A stretch of 64,000 nucleotides of DNA from Diplosphaera chodatii (lineage: Eukaryota > Chlorophyta > Trebouxiophyceae > Prasiolales > Stichococcaceae). The DNA lies in contig JAALGY010000041.1 in the NCBI GenBank assembly GCA_032358165.1, positions 1,984,001-2,048,000 of the forward strand, read 5' to 3'. This document shows positions 26,950 through 39,400 of this stretch, piece by piece. Made by a program: the position numbers and the translations under genes. The notes under the pieces were generated by a model that was not told the DNA's origin, ran no database searches, and saw only the letters and a list, made by a program, of their open reading frames with translations. Within the stretch, counting starts at the first letter, position 1. Each line of letters opens with the position of its first letter.

Positions 26950-29900
26950 ATGACAGCTGCTGAGCATGTGCTCACTAAGACAGCGTCGGACCTGAACCTT
27001 CGGCCCTGCAGGCATCAGGTGCAGGCCCAGTTCACCACTACATACTTCTGGGTTCAGCCTCTCAGATGTGGCAGCACTTCACAGCTCCGCATATGTGCCT
27101 GTCGAGCCGGTCGTATGCCCTCAGTCCCTGCTCATGCATATGCTTGGGCCCATACTCCTGTCACATGTGCTGCTCTTTGCGCCACTATCTGACCGGAAAA
27201 CCGCCCACTGTTGACGATCCTGTCACAATGATGCGTAGGTCGCGGGCCACTTGTTTGAAGGTAGAGTCCGATGTTCGGCCAGCAGTGATGGGGCAGCTGC
27301 GCACGCGCATTGGCTTGCACACTGCCTTGTGCATGCTGCTTATTAGCGTGCTCTGGTGGAGTTGACACGTGCCGCATGTTTCCGATGTGGCAGAGGGCAA
27401 AGCGGGGTCACTGGTCGATGATGCTGGGCACTTCTACAAGCCGCTGCAGGTGCCACACCTGTGCATGCCCAAGAAGGCGGCCTGGTGCATGCTTACCAAG
27501 CACTTGAGTTGCACACGTCCCCTGCACACCCCCTGCAAGATCTGCAAGAGCAATGCATGCTTCTGCGAACCATTGAAAGGCATGCGTCCTTTGAGGGCGT
27601 CCGGCTCGCAGGTTGCTGCTGTGTATGCCGCAATGTTGGGGCGACCTTTGACTGCAGCACGGACCGCGCGGTGAGCGGGAGTTGCGCTTCTATGAGCTGG
27701 TCAAGGAGTTGGCGGACGAGTGCACTCCGGACCTGACGGCTGCCCTGCGGGCGCTGGACCCCTTCACATCAACACGCGCCTCCTCTGAGCGGCGCCGCAG
27801 CACCGACGGTGCGTATCGCAATCTGATCAGCATTTTCCCAAACACCAGGCGGTCGCGCATGTCAAGTCATGCCTTTCTGACAAGAACTAGTGCATCTGTG
27901 TCTGTGGCAGACATGAGAGCCCTAGACGCCATGCGCAAAGTCTCATGTGCTGTGCAGCAGGAGCAGACGGCCATGTGGCTGCCCGCACCAGTGCTGCCAA
28001 GCGGCGTGCCACTGCAGAGGATGCCCTGCTGCGTGGCAATGCCACAGGTGCCCACTTGCTGTAGGAAACGCTCTCCACCTGGAATATAGTGCTTGCAGGT
28101 GACAGTCTGCCTGAGATCGTGATTCTGTCTGGCAGCTTGCATGCGTCGAGCACGTCCCATGCTGTCCTGCAGTCACCAGCCGTGGCAAGATGGAAGCCTG
28201 CCCGCGCTCACCCAGCAAGAATGAGCCGCTGGACGGGGTGGCTGGGGTGCTGCTGGGGCCGCCGCCGGCGCAGGGGCAGAGCGCAGCGCTGGCGGGACAG
28301 CTGGCGTTCCTGCGCTCAGACAGCTCCAGCAGCTGGCGCACCGAAAGCTGGCGGCCGGACAAAGACGAGCTGTTCGCTGGGAAGGACGCCCTGTGGCGCC
28401 ATCCTGCAGCGGCCGGCAAGAAGCCCCCGGCGGTCGCCACCCGCGTCTCCAGCTTTGGCGGGAGTGGGGCGGCTGGCGTGGCCGCAAAGCCGCCCCGGTC
28501 CGGTGGCAGCGGTGCCGTGGGTGCCAGCGGGGCTGCCAGCAGGCGAGCCAGCAGCGACAGGCGCAGCGGCGAGTACCCTCGAGGGCCGCACAGCAGCAGC
28601 GCCTCAAATGCTGGGACGTCAGTCGCGGGCAGCACCGCAGGCTCAGCAGCCAGCAGCCCCTATGGCAGCCCCTTCGCGCATGCATCACAGCAGTCGGCTG
28701 AGCACGCATTCTCACCAGCGCGTGGTCCCTCATCAGCCAGTGGCACATCAGCAGCAGCAGCAGTGGCTGACGACTCAGCTGCGGATGCCAGCTCCAGTGG
28801 CCACGACAGCAAGGATGCAATGCAGGCCGGGGCGCCGGCCATGTCATTGGCAAGGACGGCTGTGCCGCCGCAGCAGGATCAGCATCGGTGCTCGCAGGAG
28901 GGCTGCGGGAGCCCAGACCAGCAGCACGGCTGCAGCAGCTGCTCGCCAGCTGCTGGCGGCCTAACCGTCCGGCTGCATCCGGCTGCACGGGACGAGTCGG
29001 CTGCAGCTGCTGATGTGGCAGATGCTACAGCTGTGACAGGCTCCACTGCTGAGGGCCATGAAGTTGTGGGCAGTGCGTTGGCAGCGGCGTCAGACCATGT
29101 GACCTATCTAATGGGCGACAGCACAGCTACTCCACTCCCCTTGAGCAGGGTAAGTCATGGTTCATCTGGCGCATGCCCTTGTCGTCACTCCCTGTCCAGT
29201 CAGAAAAGGTCGTCCCTGAAGGTTGCGTAGGCTGACGCGTATGGCCCGATGCCAGAACTTTAGGCCTGCCTCTCATCGACATTCACGATGGTTTGCAGGG
29301 GGTCTCGCCCTTCCAGCAGCAGCAGCAGGCAAACAACAACCATGAGCAGGTTGTTGGTGGCGCGAGCAGCGGCTACATAATGCCATACCAGGAGCACGCG
29401 GCATTTGTGCTGCGCAATGCACCCATGCTCCGCGCCATCCCACGATTCTGTAATCATCTGCACACCCCTTTGTCCACCTGCGGTCTGCGTCATCTTCTTG
29501 ATGCACTTTCATGCTTGCTGTCTCATATGATGTTGAGCCTGGTTCAATCTGACACTGAGTTACTATCCCACAACAGCAGCCACTATGATTGCATTGCAGA
29601 TGGGACAGTGCAGAGCGAGGATTGCCTGCTATTGGAGCTGGAAGATGTAGCGCAGGCTTATAAGCGCCCCTCCATCATTGACATCAAGGTATCGACGATG
29701 GTTGCAATGACCTAACCCATGATCAGAAGCATTGTTTGTAGGCGATGTTGCTGCAATCTGTCAAGCAATATTGATGCCTCTCGAGCACGTGATATGATCA
29801 ACTTCTTACCAAGTTCACATGGGCCAACAGGTCGGCTTCAAGACCTGGTACCCTGGATCGGACGAGCGCTACATTGCGAAATGCCAGTGCGTTCGTATAC

Positions 29901-31058
29901 CGTCCTCACATGGCCGTGCTGTATCAATGACGTGTTGTAGACGCTGTGTTTTCCTGACATGCAACAGTGCACCTTGACTGGAACTGGGTGCACTCCTCGT
30001 GGTGAGCCAGACAGCAGGCTAGGCGCCAGCGTCTCTTGTGCAGGGCAAAGGATGCGTCGACCACTCAGTCAAAGCTGGGCTTCAAGATCTGTGGGATGCA
30101 GGTCTTCAGGTGCTTGTGATCCCTCGCTGCTGCTGTCATGATTGCAGAATCACAGCATGGTAGTATATTTCGTAAACTACTTCCTGCCTAGCATGCCTGC
30201 ATATTCTTTTGCCACTGACCTCCCCTCCACTCTGCAGGCACCTCCAGCGTGGCTTCTGGCGCGCCAGCAAGCGCTGGTGCAAGGGCATGTCGGAGGACGC
30301 CGTCAACAAGGCGCTCCTTCGCTTTGCCAATAATGGTGCGCCTGGCACGCAACTTCGGCTTGCCTATGCTTTAGCCTGGTCTCAATGATACCCCTGAGAC
30401 AGCAGAGCATGTCTCTGCCTCAACGCCCATCGCTGACTCAGGTATGTGCTGGCCACAGCACACTTGTCATCCGAAGTGTTATCACTGTAGTCCCAATCGT
30501 GTGGGTGATCCAGCATCTGCACAGTGGAATCAATGGTTGCTGATCCGCCCTGGACATGCCTTTGCAGAGGCGGGGCTGACGCCAAAGGACATCTATGGCG
30601 GGCCGCGTGGCGCCATCGCACAGCTGGCCGGGCTTGCCGACTGGTTTGCGCACCAGCGCGAGTTCTGCTTCTACTCCAGCAGCGTGCTCATCATCTATGA
30701 GGGCGCTGCCTCATCGGCAGAGGCTGCTGCAGTCTCCATCCGCCTGGTGAATACAGCTTTGCAGCACCAACCTGTGCTTATGTGCATACGTGCTACTGTA
30801 CTGCAGCCTCACACTTTGGGTCCATACTGTCGATGCTCAGGTTGCTCGTTCCTTATATGAGTTGCATCAGGGAGCCGTCGGTCGACATGACAGTCGAGCT
30901 GCAGTGAAGCAAATGCCTGATGTCCGCTGCAGGTCGACTTTGCGCATACGTTCCCGAGCGGCGGGCAGGCAGATGCCAACTTCACGGCTGGAGCGCGTGC
31001 ACTGCTGCAGGCTCTGGAAACAGTGGTGTCCATGGACGCGCATGACGGCCTCATGTGA
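26950..31058 (+). CDS. Inositol polyphosphate multikinase-like kinase with a large disordered insertion
   Basis: IPK-family kinases phosphorylate Ins(1,4,5)P3 and higher inositol phosphates using ATP. Twelve exons chain in phase: 26950-27018, 27239-27260, 27394-27449, 27658-27808, 28173-29149, 29299-29449, 29600-29688, 29831-29886, 30044-30109, 30238-30335, 30568-30746, 30933-31058, giving 679 aa, against about 300 for plant IPMK. The N-terminal ATP-site part is clear: HQVAGHLFEEG, LVDDAGHFYKPLQ, GERELRFYELV. The catalytic core resumes at AIPRFYG, LLLELEDVAQAY, and the signature PSIIDIKVG, then KDASTTQSKLGFKICGMQVF, SSVLIIYEG and the VDFAHTF metal-binding motif near the C-terminus. Between them, mostly in the 977-bp exon 5, lie about 350 Ser/Ala/Gly/Gln-rich residues. 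Exon 2 is only 22 bp. Substrate choice among IP3, IP4 and IP5 cannot be read from sequence. Confidence 0.91.
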
Positions 31059-31753
31059 ACAGTGCAGCGCGACGAGCTTGGGAGCGGCAACTGCAGCAGC
31101 ATTGCCAGCACTTCACCATCACAGTGCCCCAAGCTGCAATGCTGCTGAATTGGCTGCTGGCGCTGCGGCAGCGGCGGCTCCAGGCTTGGCCAGCTATGCA
31201 GTGCTGAACTGCTGGGAAGAGGTCCTCTGTTGAGGATATCATCATTCGCTTGCAGTGACCAGAAGGCGACGCATGTGCTGCTCATTTCGGCGATTGATCG
31301 CCGATATGTTGGCAACGCACGCAACAAACATTGGAAGTGCAACTTTCCTTTGTCCATGGCTGTCTATCTAGGACGTTGGCTGCAGCAGATATATGATGTA
31401 CACATCAGGGCTCATGAAGTACAGCACGTCTGACGGATGGGTGCACATCTGTGCATTGGAGGTAGCGTCTGAGCTCGCAACACACGTTGGACCTGCAGCA
31501 GTGGTGTCCCTGTAATCAGATGTGGTACACGACCAAGTGTCTCGAAAAGGGCAAACCCTGCAACCCGCTGTATGTTGAGCTAATAACAAGACCTCGCTCA
31601 TTGGTGTCATAGATAGAGTACCTGGTCACGAAGTGATGATGCACCATCTCCTGCACACAGTGCACCTGCTGCCAGCAGACCTTTACTCCACAGCAAACGA
31701 CCCCTGTTGTTGAATTATTTGGCGGCCAGCAGCCTCAGTTGGGTGGTATCATC
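31059..31753. other. Intergenic region between two tandem plus-strand genes
   Basis: These 695 bp hold the 3' UTR of the inositol phosphate kinase gene and the promoter of the PRISE-type reductase gene. No repeat, RNA gene or supported open frame was seen. Confidence 0.45.
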
Positions 31754-34700
31754 ATGGTGGCCACCAAGAGTGAAAAGGCTGCGCTGGTGACTGGTGCCAC
31801 AGGTCTGTCTATACCTGTGCAGCGCACATTGTGTATACCACCCACTCACTGGTCCGTTGGCATCGCAAACCCCACATCGGTTGCATGCATCACAGCAGCA
31901 CATGCCGGGCAAGCTCAATCACCGACGCGGCAGACCTGCTCGCCTGCATGAAAATATCGACCCTGCTGCAACAGCAAGACTCACTTGTGCCATCGCCCGC
32001 AGGCATCCAGGGCCGTGCCCTGGTCGAGATCCTGGATAAAGATGAGCAGGTAGGTGCGTCAGCAGTTGGCGCCACACTTTTCAGGGCGCCCAGTCTGCTC
32101 AGAACCATCCGACCCTGCAAATAGTGGAGATACCCAGGTTTTGTAACAAAGGTGCTGTGCATCTGCCTCACGTCGTGCTGTGTGACCGCTCGGCAGGAGT
32201 TCACGGCGGTGTATGCTGTCAGCCGACACCCGCTGGACTACGATGTCAAGCGCACCAAGCACATCCGCCTGGACCTCACTGACAAGGAAGCAATCAAGCA
32301 GGTCTATATCAGTGCTGCTGGCATTGCGTCTCCCCTGTGAGAAGTGCACAAGCGGCAACTGTGAGTGATGCCAGACATGAGGTGCAGTCATAGTATGGCA
32401 TGGCAAGCGACCGCTGCTTACGCGCACTGGGTCTTCTAAATGCGCACTGGGCGCTGCAGGTGCTGAAGGATCAGGGCACCGTGGAACACAAGATCACCCA
32501 CATCTACCACCTGGCATTTGCTGGGTGAGCTGCTGTCTACAAAAAGCAGCAGTCAGGTCGTGAGACGGTGCACCCATGTCGAGGGCTGTCCCTGCAAACG
32601 ACAGTCGACAAGAGGCTAGCTGCACGAACTCACTTGAAGGCACCTGCTGCGGTCTGCTGTGCAGTGACACGACCAACATCGACCAGAGCGTGGCAGAGTG
32701 GCTGAAGAATGTGGTGGAGGGCGCAGAGGCCACCGGGCACCCCCTGGAGCACGTGTTCTTCGAGGAGGGTGAGGAGCTGATTAGACACACGACGATCTTA
32801 ACACCAGCAGCAGATTTTGCCGCCTGTGCTGGACAAGACTCAGGCAGACTTGCGCTGCTCTGGTTAGTCTGCTCTGTTTCCTGCATGGCACCTGTGTTGC
32901 CACATGAGGTACACTCGTCCGTCAAACATGCAGGCATCAAGTACTACGGGTTTCACTGGGGCCCGCCCAAGACGCCGTTCCGGGAGGACGACGCCCGCCA
33001 CCTGCCGCCAAACTACTACTACCCAGCAGAGGATTACCTCATTGAGCGTGTGTCATCAGGCGCCGCCTGGACCTGGTGCGAGACTGTTGAGCCTCAACAC
33101 AGCACGATGAGAACTTACTCCTGCACTGAGCCGAGCAGATGTAAGAACGTGTGCTGCCTGATGCATGACGCTTCTGTCAAGCTGCCACGCCTGTGAGACA
33201 ACGAACACTAATGTTGCTCACGCGCCACCACAATGCAGGAGCTCACTGCGCCCAGGTGAAGTTGCCTCACGCTGAAAATTGCGTGCCAAGCCTTGGGAGC
33301 AACACCAGGAAGTGCTGCACGTCAATCTGCACACGTTGCTTGTTGCACAGCGAGCTGTTGAGCAGCAGTGATGCTCTATCAGAGTTTTCTGCTCAGGATA
33401 CATCTTCGGCTTCTCTATTCGCACCAAGATGAACGTGCTGCAGGTGACAAACACAATGTTCCTGCTGACAGCAGTTGCAGTCTGCAGGCATATGTACATG
33501 TCTCAGACAAGCCGTTCACCTGCCTCTGTGCAGTGTATCGCAATCTATGGGGCAGTGTGCAAAGAGCTTGGCATTGCCATGCGGTGCGACTGGTGCTGTT
33601 CATGATGGAAACCAATAAGCCTGCTGGTGTTGTTCACGCAATCCTGCACCGGTTTTTCCGATGGTGGTCTATGGGCATCATGCAAGCATGTGCGCATACT
33701 TAATCTACATCATCTACCGATGCAGGTTTCCGGGCACCGCCAAGACATATTACGACACCGTTCAGGAGGTGATGGTGGTTCAGTTGGTCCATCACTACTA
33801 TGACTGCTCATGATCCGGCCTGCAGTAGGCCAATAGCACGATTGCACAAGCATCTGCAACACCACTGCAACTGGACACATCTCAGGGTGTCTGACTGACT
33901 TCGTCACAGCATACACAAGGCACGGCACTGAGTTGATTTACACAAAGCATAGCATGCATGACCTCAGGCAGCCGACAGCAAGCTGCTGATGCATGCGGCG
34001 CTGTTCACCTCCACGCACAAGCACACTGCCAATAACGCCTACAACTGCAGCAATGGCGACTGCTTCCGCTGGTGCGCTGCCCACTGGTTGGCTCCCATCC
34101 TTGTTCCCATTGTTGCCCGCTTGTTGCCACTTGTTGAGGAGGTACAGCTTTTTTGGATCTACATCCCCTCGTGTCTACTGAGCCGGCATACAGAAGCACT
34201 ACTCCTGATACTCAGGGCCCGCGATTGCGTGAGCCCTGGCCTGGCATTGCTTCTAATATGTGAAACCACACTTGTACGCAGGGCGTCCATCTGGCCCAAG
34301 ATCGCTGCCTACTTCGGCAACGAGGCTGGTGCGCATCTCTCAGTCAACTGACCTCGCATGTGTCATCAGGCACCACCTGACAGACCTGCTGCTGCCCACA
34401 GAACCATTAGTCCAAATGGACCTGTGCGCTGCAGGGCCGCCCCTCAAGGTGCCGCTGACGACGTTGATGGCCCACCACGAAGACACCTGGCGCGCCGTGC
34501 AGGTGCTCTGAGATGGATGTGAAGGACCCGAGTCAGCTTGGAACTGCACAACAGGCATGACAAGCTTCGCCTTCTCCCAATCGGGGTGCCGCTGCGCCAG
34601 TGTCGCTATTGTAGCGCTGTGTGACACAGGAGAAACATGGGCTGAAGCTGCGCAAGCCGCTGTCAGAAGTCGTCAACTTTGAGAGCGCCGATGCCGGGTT

Positions 34701-35457
34701 CACCTGTGAGCCCTGACAGCTGCTTAATCTGCTCAAGACAGAGAAATGGTCGATTACAGACCGCCACCTGAGCAACTTCCTGCAGTGGCTTAGCGGCTGA
34801 ACTTGGGCGCATTGCTGACCTTGAACCCTGAATGTTGCGCAGGCGACTGCGACCTGTTCTCGGACACCACCAAGCTGTGCGAGACGTACTCGGAAACGCT
34901 CCTGCCTTTTTCCTGTCTTCAGTCAGCTGTGTGTGCACACCAAATAAGTTGCCTGTCATGCCGCAAAAGTGACACACTTGTGCATTGCAGGCGCCAAGCA
35001 GGGTTCAACGGTATGAAGGTGCGGCAGCCTATACATGCTCCCAAGTCTCTGGCATGCTTGCATTGTTAACAGAAAACTTATCAACTCACATAAGCAGATG
35101 CCCTGACCATATGTGCTCGTGGTGGTCCTCATGTTGGACAATTGATGTCTGTTCCCGATTCTGCAGCTGGACACACGCGTGCAGTTCTACAAGTGGTTCA
35201 ACGAGCTGGCGGACAAGGGTCTGATCCCTCGGTACCCGGGCTACGAGCAGGGTGCCAAGCTGCCACCCCCCGACCAGGTCCAACCCCTACCACAGTGCAG
35301 TGTTCCTACGACCGATGATGGTCGACCCAGCATGGCCGTGTTGATGTCTTCTGCTGTCAGCACCTGTTGTGTATGTCCACTCTGCGCCATTGAAGCCACT
35401 AAAGACAATGGTTTGCATGCCCTGCAGTCGCTGCTGGTGCTGCAGCGCCAGCCATGA
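31754..35457 (+). CDS. PRISE-type short-chain reductase (progesterone 5-beta-reductase/iridoid synthase family)
   Basis: An NAD(P)H-dependent enone reductase of the atypical extended SDR group; the natural substrate in algae is unknown. Seventeen exons: 31754-31802, 32003-32049, 32197-32301, 32460-32524, 32665-32768, 32934-33075, 33239-33255, 33397-33443, 33534-33583, 33726-33768, 33968-34071, 34282-34328, 34435-34502, 34630-34705, 34843-34885, 34991-35018, 35167-35457, giving about 441 aa. The cofactor motif is LVTGATGIQG. The family-specific active-site Lys and Tyr regions are GIKYYGFHWG and PPNYYYPAEDYL, with LRPGYIFGFS, NGDCFRWASIWP and the final FYKWFNELADKGLIP also typical. Exon 7 is a 17-nt microexon required to complete SSLRPG. 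The last exon runs about 50 residues past the usual end; a GT at 35278 could shorten it if a further exon exists. Confidence 0.88.
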
Positions 35458-36429
35458 GGAATGCCAGGGGACGTACAAATGCGACAGGGTACAAACAACA
35501 TAGACGGTCAGGACACGCCATGCGGCGTACATGTACAATATTGGCAGCTGGAATCTAGTGGAAACATGTTTTTGAACGTCAGTCCAGCGGTGACGTTGAC
35601 GCTGACGTGCCATTGGATGCACGCCACTTCGATGTATCATCCGCATTGGTGTCATGTGATGAAGCGGCAACGATGGGCCGCCAGCACATCATGTAGGTAG
35701 GCTAAGGCCATGGTTCAATACTGATTTGAGGACAGTGCGGTGCACGTGCAGATACACAGCAGATGGTTTTGTCACGCTCTGAGACTCTAGGAATGTGCTG
35801 CACCTACCATACCATTTGTTACAAGTCACAACGATCGAAACAACGAAACGTTCAAACATGATAGCATTCAGTCTCGAGAAAAACCTGCGGTCATGATTTG
35901 CAACTGCAGTGCTCAAGAATGGTCTACACTGAGGGCTCTGCTGACAGGCGCCTATAGCTACAGATGTGCCGTTCGCATGCCAAGCGGGCAAGCGCAAGCA
36001 GCCAGTCATTAAAGTCCATTGGCGAGTCAAGAATGCAGCGCAGCATTGGGGACCTGCTTATCACAACGATGCAGTGTAGTAAAAGTGGAATAGGCTTGCG
36101 GCACGGGGCTTGCAAGTTTGCTGCAGCATCCACAGCGCGGCGGGTGCCATGCTGCCATTACCATAGGCCTGACGCTACCCAAGAATAGCCCGGCTGTGCC
36201 CAAACAGGCTGCCTCCCGTCATGCCGCCACATGCCGGAAATCTGCAGCACCGGCGATGCCGGACGTCGTCTACTGGCGGTGTCCGGCTGAAAACCTCAGC
36301 CGCTGGCCGCGACACATCTGCCGCTCGAGCACCTCTGCGTCGCCGAGCAGCAGTACTGCAGCAACAGCACCATGATGCATCAGGGCATCTGGTGTGGACA
36401 AACATGTTCCGCAGTAGCATGCTTGTCAT
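35458..36429. other. Convergent 3' intergenic region with a cluster of TGACGT-type sites
   Basis: It lies between the stops of the PRISE gene (plus) and the GH5 gene (minus). One ACGTCA and two TGACGT hexamers occur within 33 bp at 35576-35608, which would be bZIP/CRE-like half sites if functional. Otherwise no gene, RNA or repeat was seen. Confidence 0.45.
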
Positions 36430-39400
36430 TCACATGAGCAGTCGGAGTTGCAGGTGGTGAGCTCGGTTGGCTGCAGTTGCCGGTCGCCATCTCTTGGCAT
36501 TTGGCTGACACTGCAGCTGCAGCCAGCCTTTGCATTGCACGATAAGGGCAAGGCTGAGGGCTGGAATGCATGATGAGAGCACTCACCCCGCCACATGTCT
36601 TGGCTGCAGGGCAGCATGCGATGCCCTTGGTTGTGGTGTACACCTTGCATGTGCCGTCGCCCTTGCAGCACGCAGTGTTGCGTCCCGGCCCGCAGCTCCT
36701 CGCAGCCGAGCAGCAGGCGTTGCCGTTGCACGCCACGTTGGCTGGGCACGTCTGCAACGCGCCAACCAGATGCCGTCACTTCGTGTCAGCTGGCCATCGC
36801 ATGCTTTGGCACAAGCCATGTGCTTGGCTGGCTCCTTGCACGGTAACTGATGCGAAAGCACGGACCACAACCCAGGAAACGCCGTCAGCATCTTTGCAGC
36901 TCTGGCAGCGACTGTAGGAAATCCGGCTCACCGCCGTGCCACACTTCTTGGGCGGCCTGCACACGCCGCTGACGCACGTGGTGTTGGCCGGGCAGCAGGT
37001 GCGGCCGCACGCCCGGGCCACAGGGCAGCAGGTGGTGCCCGTGCACTTCTGCACGCCGGCGCGGCAGCACAGCTGCACACCAGAGCACAGGACACCTCAG
37101 CGCCGTGCTTGCACCGCTGCTGTGTGCAGGCGGCAGATGCTACTTGGGCAGTCCGCCTGCCAGACCATTCATGGATTTCAGAGCGCCTTGGAATCTGTTT
37201 GGGGGGCCCGCCAGGCATCAAATGGTTAGTCAGAGGAGCATGTGGCACAGCTGATGCTGCAGACCCTAAGCCCTCAACTCACCCCGCCGCAGGTCTGGGC
37301 AGCCGGGCAGCACCCGATGCCCTTGGTGTCCGCGTACGTCTTGCACACGGAGTCGCCGCCGCAGCACACGGTGTTGCGGCCCGGGCCACAGCTCTTGGCG
37401 GCCGGGCAGCAGGAGGTGCCCGCGCACGCCACGTTGTTGGGGCACACCTGCAGCACGTGACCGGGGCATCAGTCAAAGTCAAGCACTAGGAGCTCACCTG
37501 CCACGGCAACACCTGACATGTGGGCTCAGGTGTACTTGGGTCCGAGTGCCCTCCTGGGACCCATGGAATGTTGCATGTACTGCAATGCTGATGGCACAAA
37601 CTGACGACCGCCACACGCAAGACCGCAAGCAGGGGACGGTCCCCTCACCGTGGGGCCGCACCGCCGGGCGCCGCTGCTTGGGGTGCTGCCGGAGCACTTG
37701 CCCGCGGAGCACGTCTGCCCCGCCGCACAGCACACCTGCAGCAACAGGCACCGGGCAAGTGTGGCTACCGTCGGCTCCAATGCCGGTAAAGCTCGGGCAA
37801 TGCTGTCAGGTGGTGGTGCCCAGGCACATGTGCCATGCTGCTTTGAGTCCCATGCAGTCTGAGCGGATGAATCACGACAGTGCGCCCGCCCCAGCACAGT
37901 TTGCGCCATGACTTCTGCACGGCACTGCTGTGGCACCGACAGCTGGGAACAGCGCTGTCAGCCAGGGTGGGGAAGTCTCACCCCGTTGCAGGTGCGTGCA
38001 GTGGGGCAGCAGATGCCGGCGGTACATGGCACTCCGGCGGCACAGCATGACTGCATGTACACATCAACATCAGCACCAAGCTGCACGCAGGCCGACTGCT
38101 TAAGGGCACACACTGCATAGACATGCTCGAGTGTGGGTCCAGTGACATGCAGTGCAAGCGATGCCGTTGGTGAGAACATGCATTACACGAGGAAATCGTG
38201 CTTGGGGTGGGAGCCTCAGGGCACTCACATCACCGCAGACATTGGCGTTCGCGCAGCAGACGCCGTTGTTGCATGTGGTCCCGATGTCGCACTGCAGCGC
38301 AGAACAATGGCTGACGTCAGAATGGAGGAGCAGTTCTACACATAGCACCACCAGCGGAGTCATCTGTGGCACATCCTGGCATGGTGCACGCACAGCAAGG
38401 CAGAAGCATACTGACGACGGTGTGTCAGTGCGCAGGATGTGCTGCGCAGGCGCACTGACGTCTGCAATCATGGGCTACGCACCGATGCGGCACATGTGGC
38501 GCAGGCAGGGGGCGCAGTCGACAGCGTATCAAAGCAGCTCGTGGTGCAGAACTTGTAGTACCTGTTGCAGGGTCAGTGATATGCAGGTGTCAGGTTAGTT
38601 TCATCGAATGGGTGATGTCAGAGCCGCAGTGGGGCATGACCTTGTTGACGCCGCGAGTGTCATGCAGAAAATTGAAGAGGGCTGTGCCGGTGGACGACAG
38701 CAGGCTTACCAGGGGCGCAGGCCGATCTGGCCCATGTAGCTGATCTTCTGCTGCGTTGGCGTCGCCCAGTCCTCGCCCACCTGCGTGAGCCAGCGTGCTA
38801 CCAATATGGGGGGTGCAGAAGGGTATTCCTAGTATTCAGTTGACTGCTGATACCTGCTGATATTGTAATCCAATTACGCCAGGGAGCTAAGCATTAGCAC
38901 AGCTGCAAGCGCGCTCCTCACATCACAGGGCAGCATAGCATGTTGCCGTCTGTCCCATGTCAGAATCAAGTGCAGCGGTCGTGGCGCTGTGGTGCAATAG
39001 CCAGCCATGAAGGGTGAGCCTGCCGGGGACTCACCACACCGCCGGTGTCCCCGCTGTTCGCATTCCACGACCACCAGATCCAGTCGGGGATGGGGTTGTG
39101 CTTGCCGTCGGCGGCGTCGCCTTGGTTGAGCAGGTAGCGCGCGAAGATGTTCATTTGCTGCAGCACAGTTGTAGCTGAAGGTAAGCTGGTGTTGGGTGGG
39201 CCGACACAACAATAGTAAAGGTAGCCTGGAAGGGCACACATGATTGGCACACCTCATGTCAGCAGAGATATTAGAGCTGCAGCATGCCATATCTGCTTGT
39301 CATGACGATGGGCAACATGTGCGCTTGGCTCACGTTGAGCTCCAGCGTCATGCAGTTGGGGTTGGCCTTGGCGCAGCGGTTGCGGCAGTCGCGCATGTAG

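Noticed and set aside
28173..28988. Long minus-strand open frames opposite the kinase insertion
   Set aside because: Mirror frames of GC-rich low-complexity coding sequence; no motifs and no splice signals on that strand.
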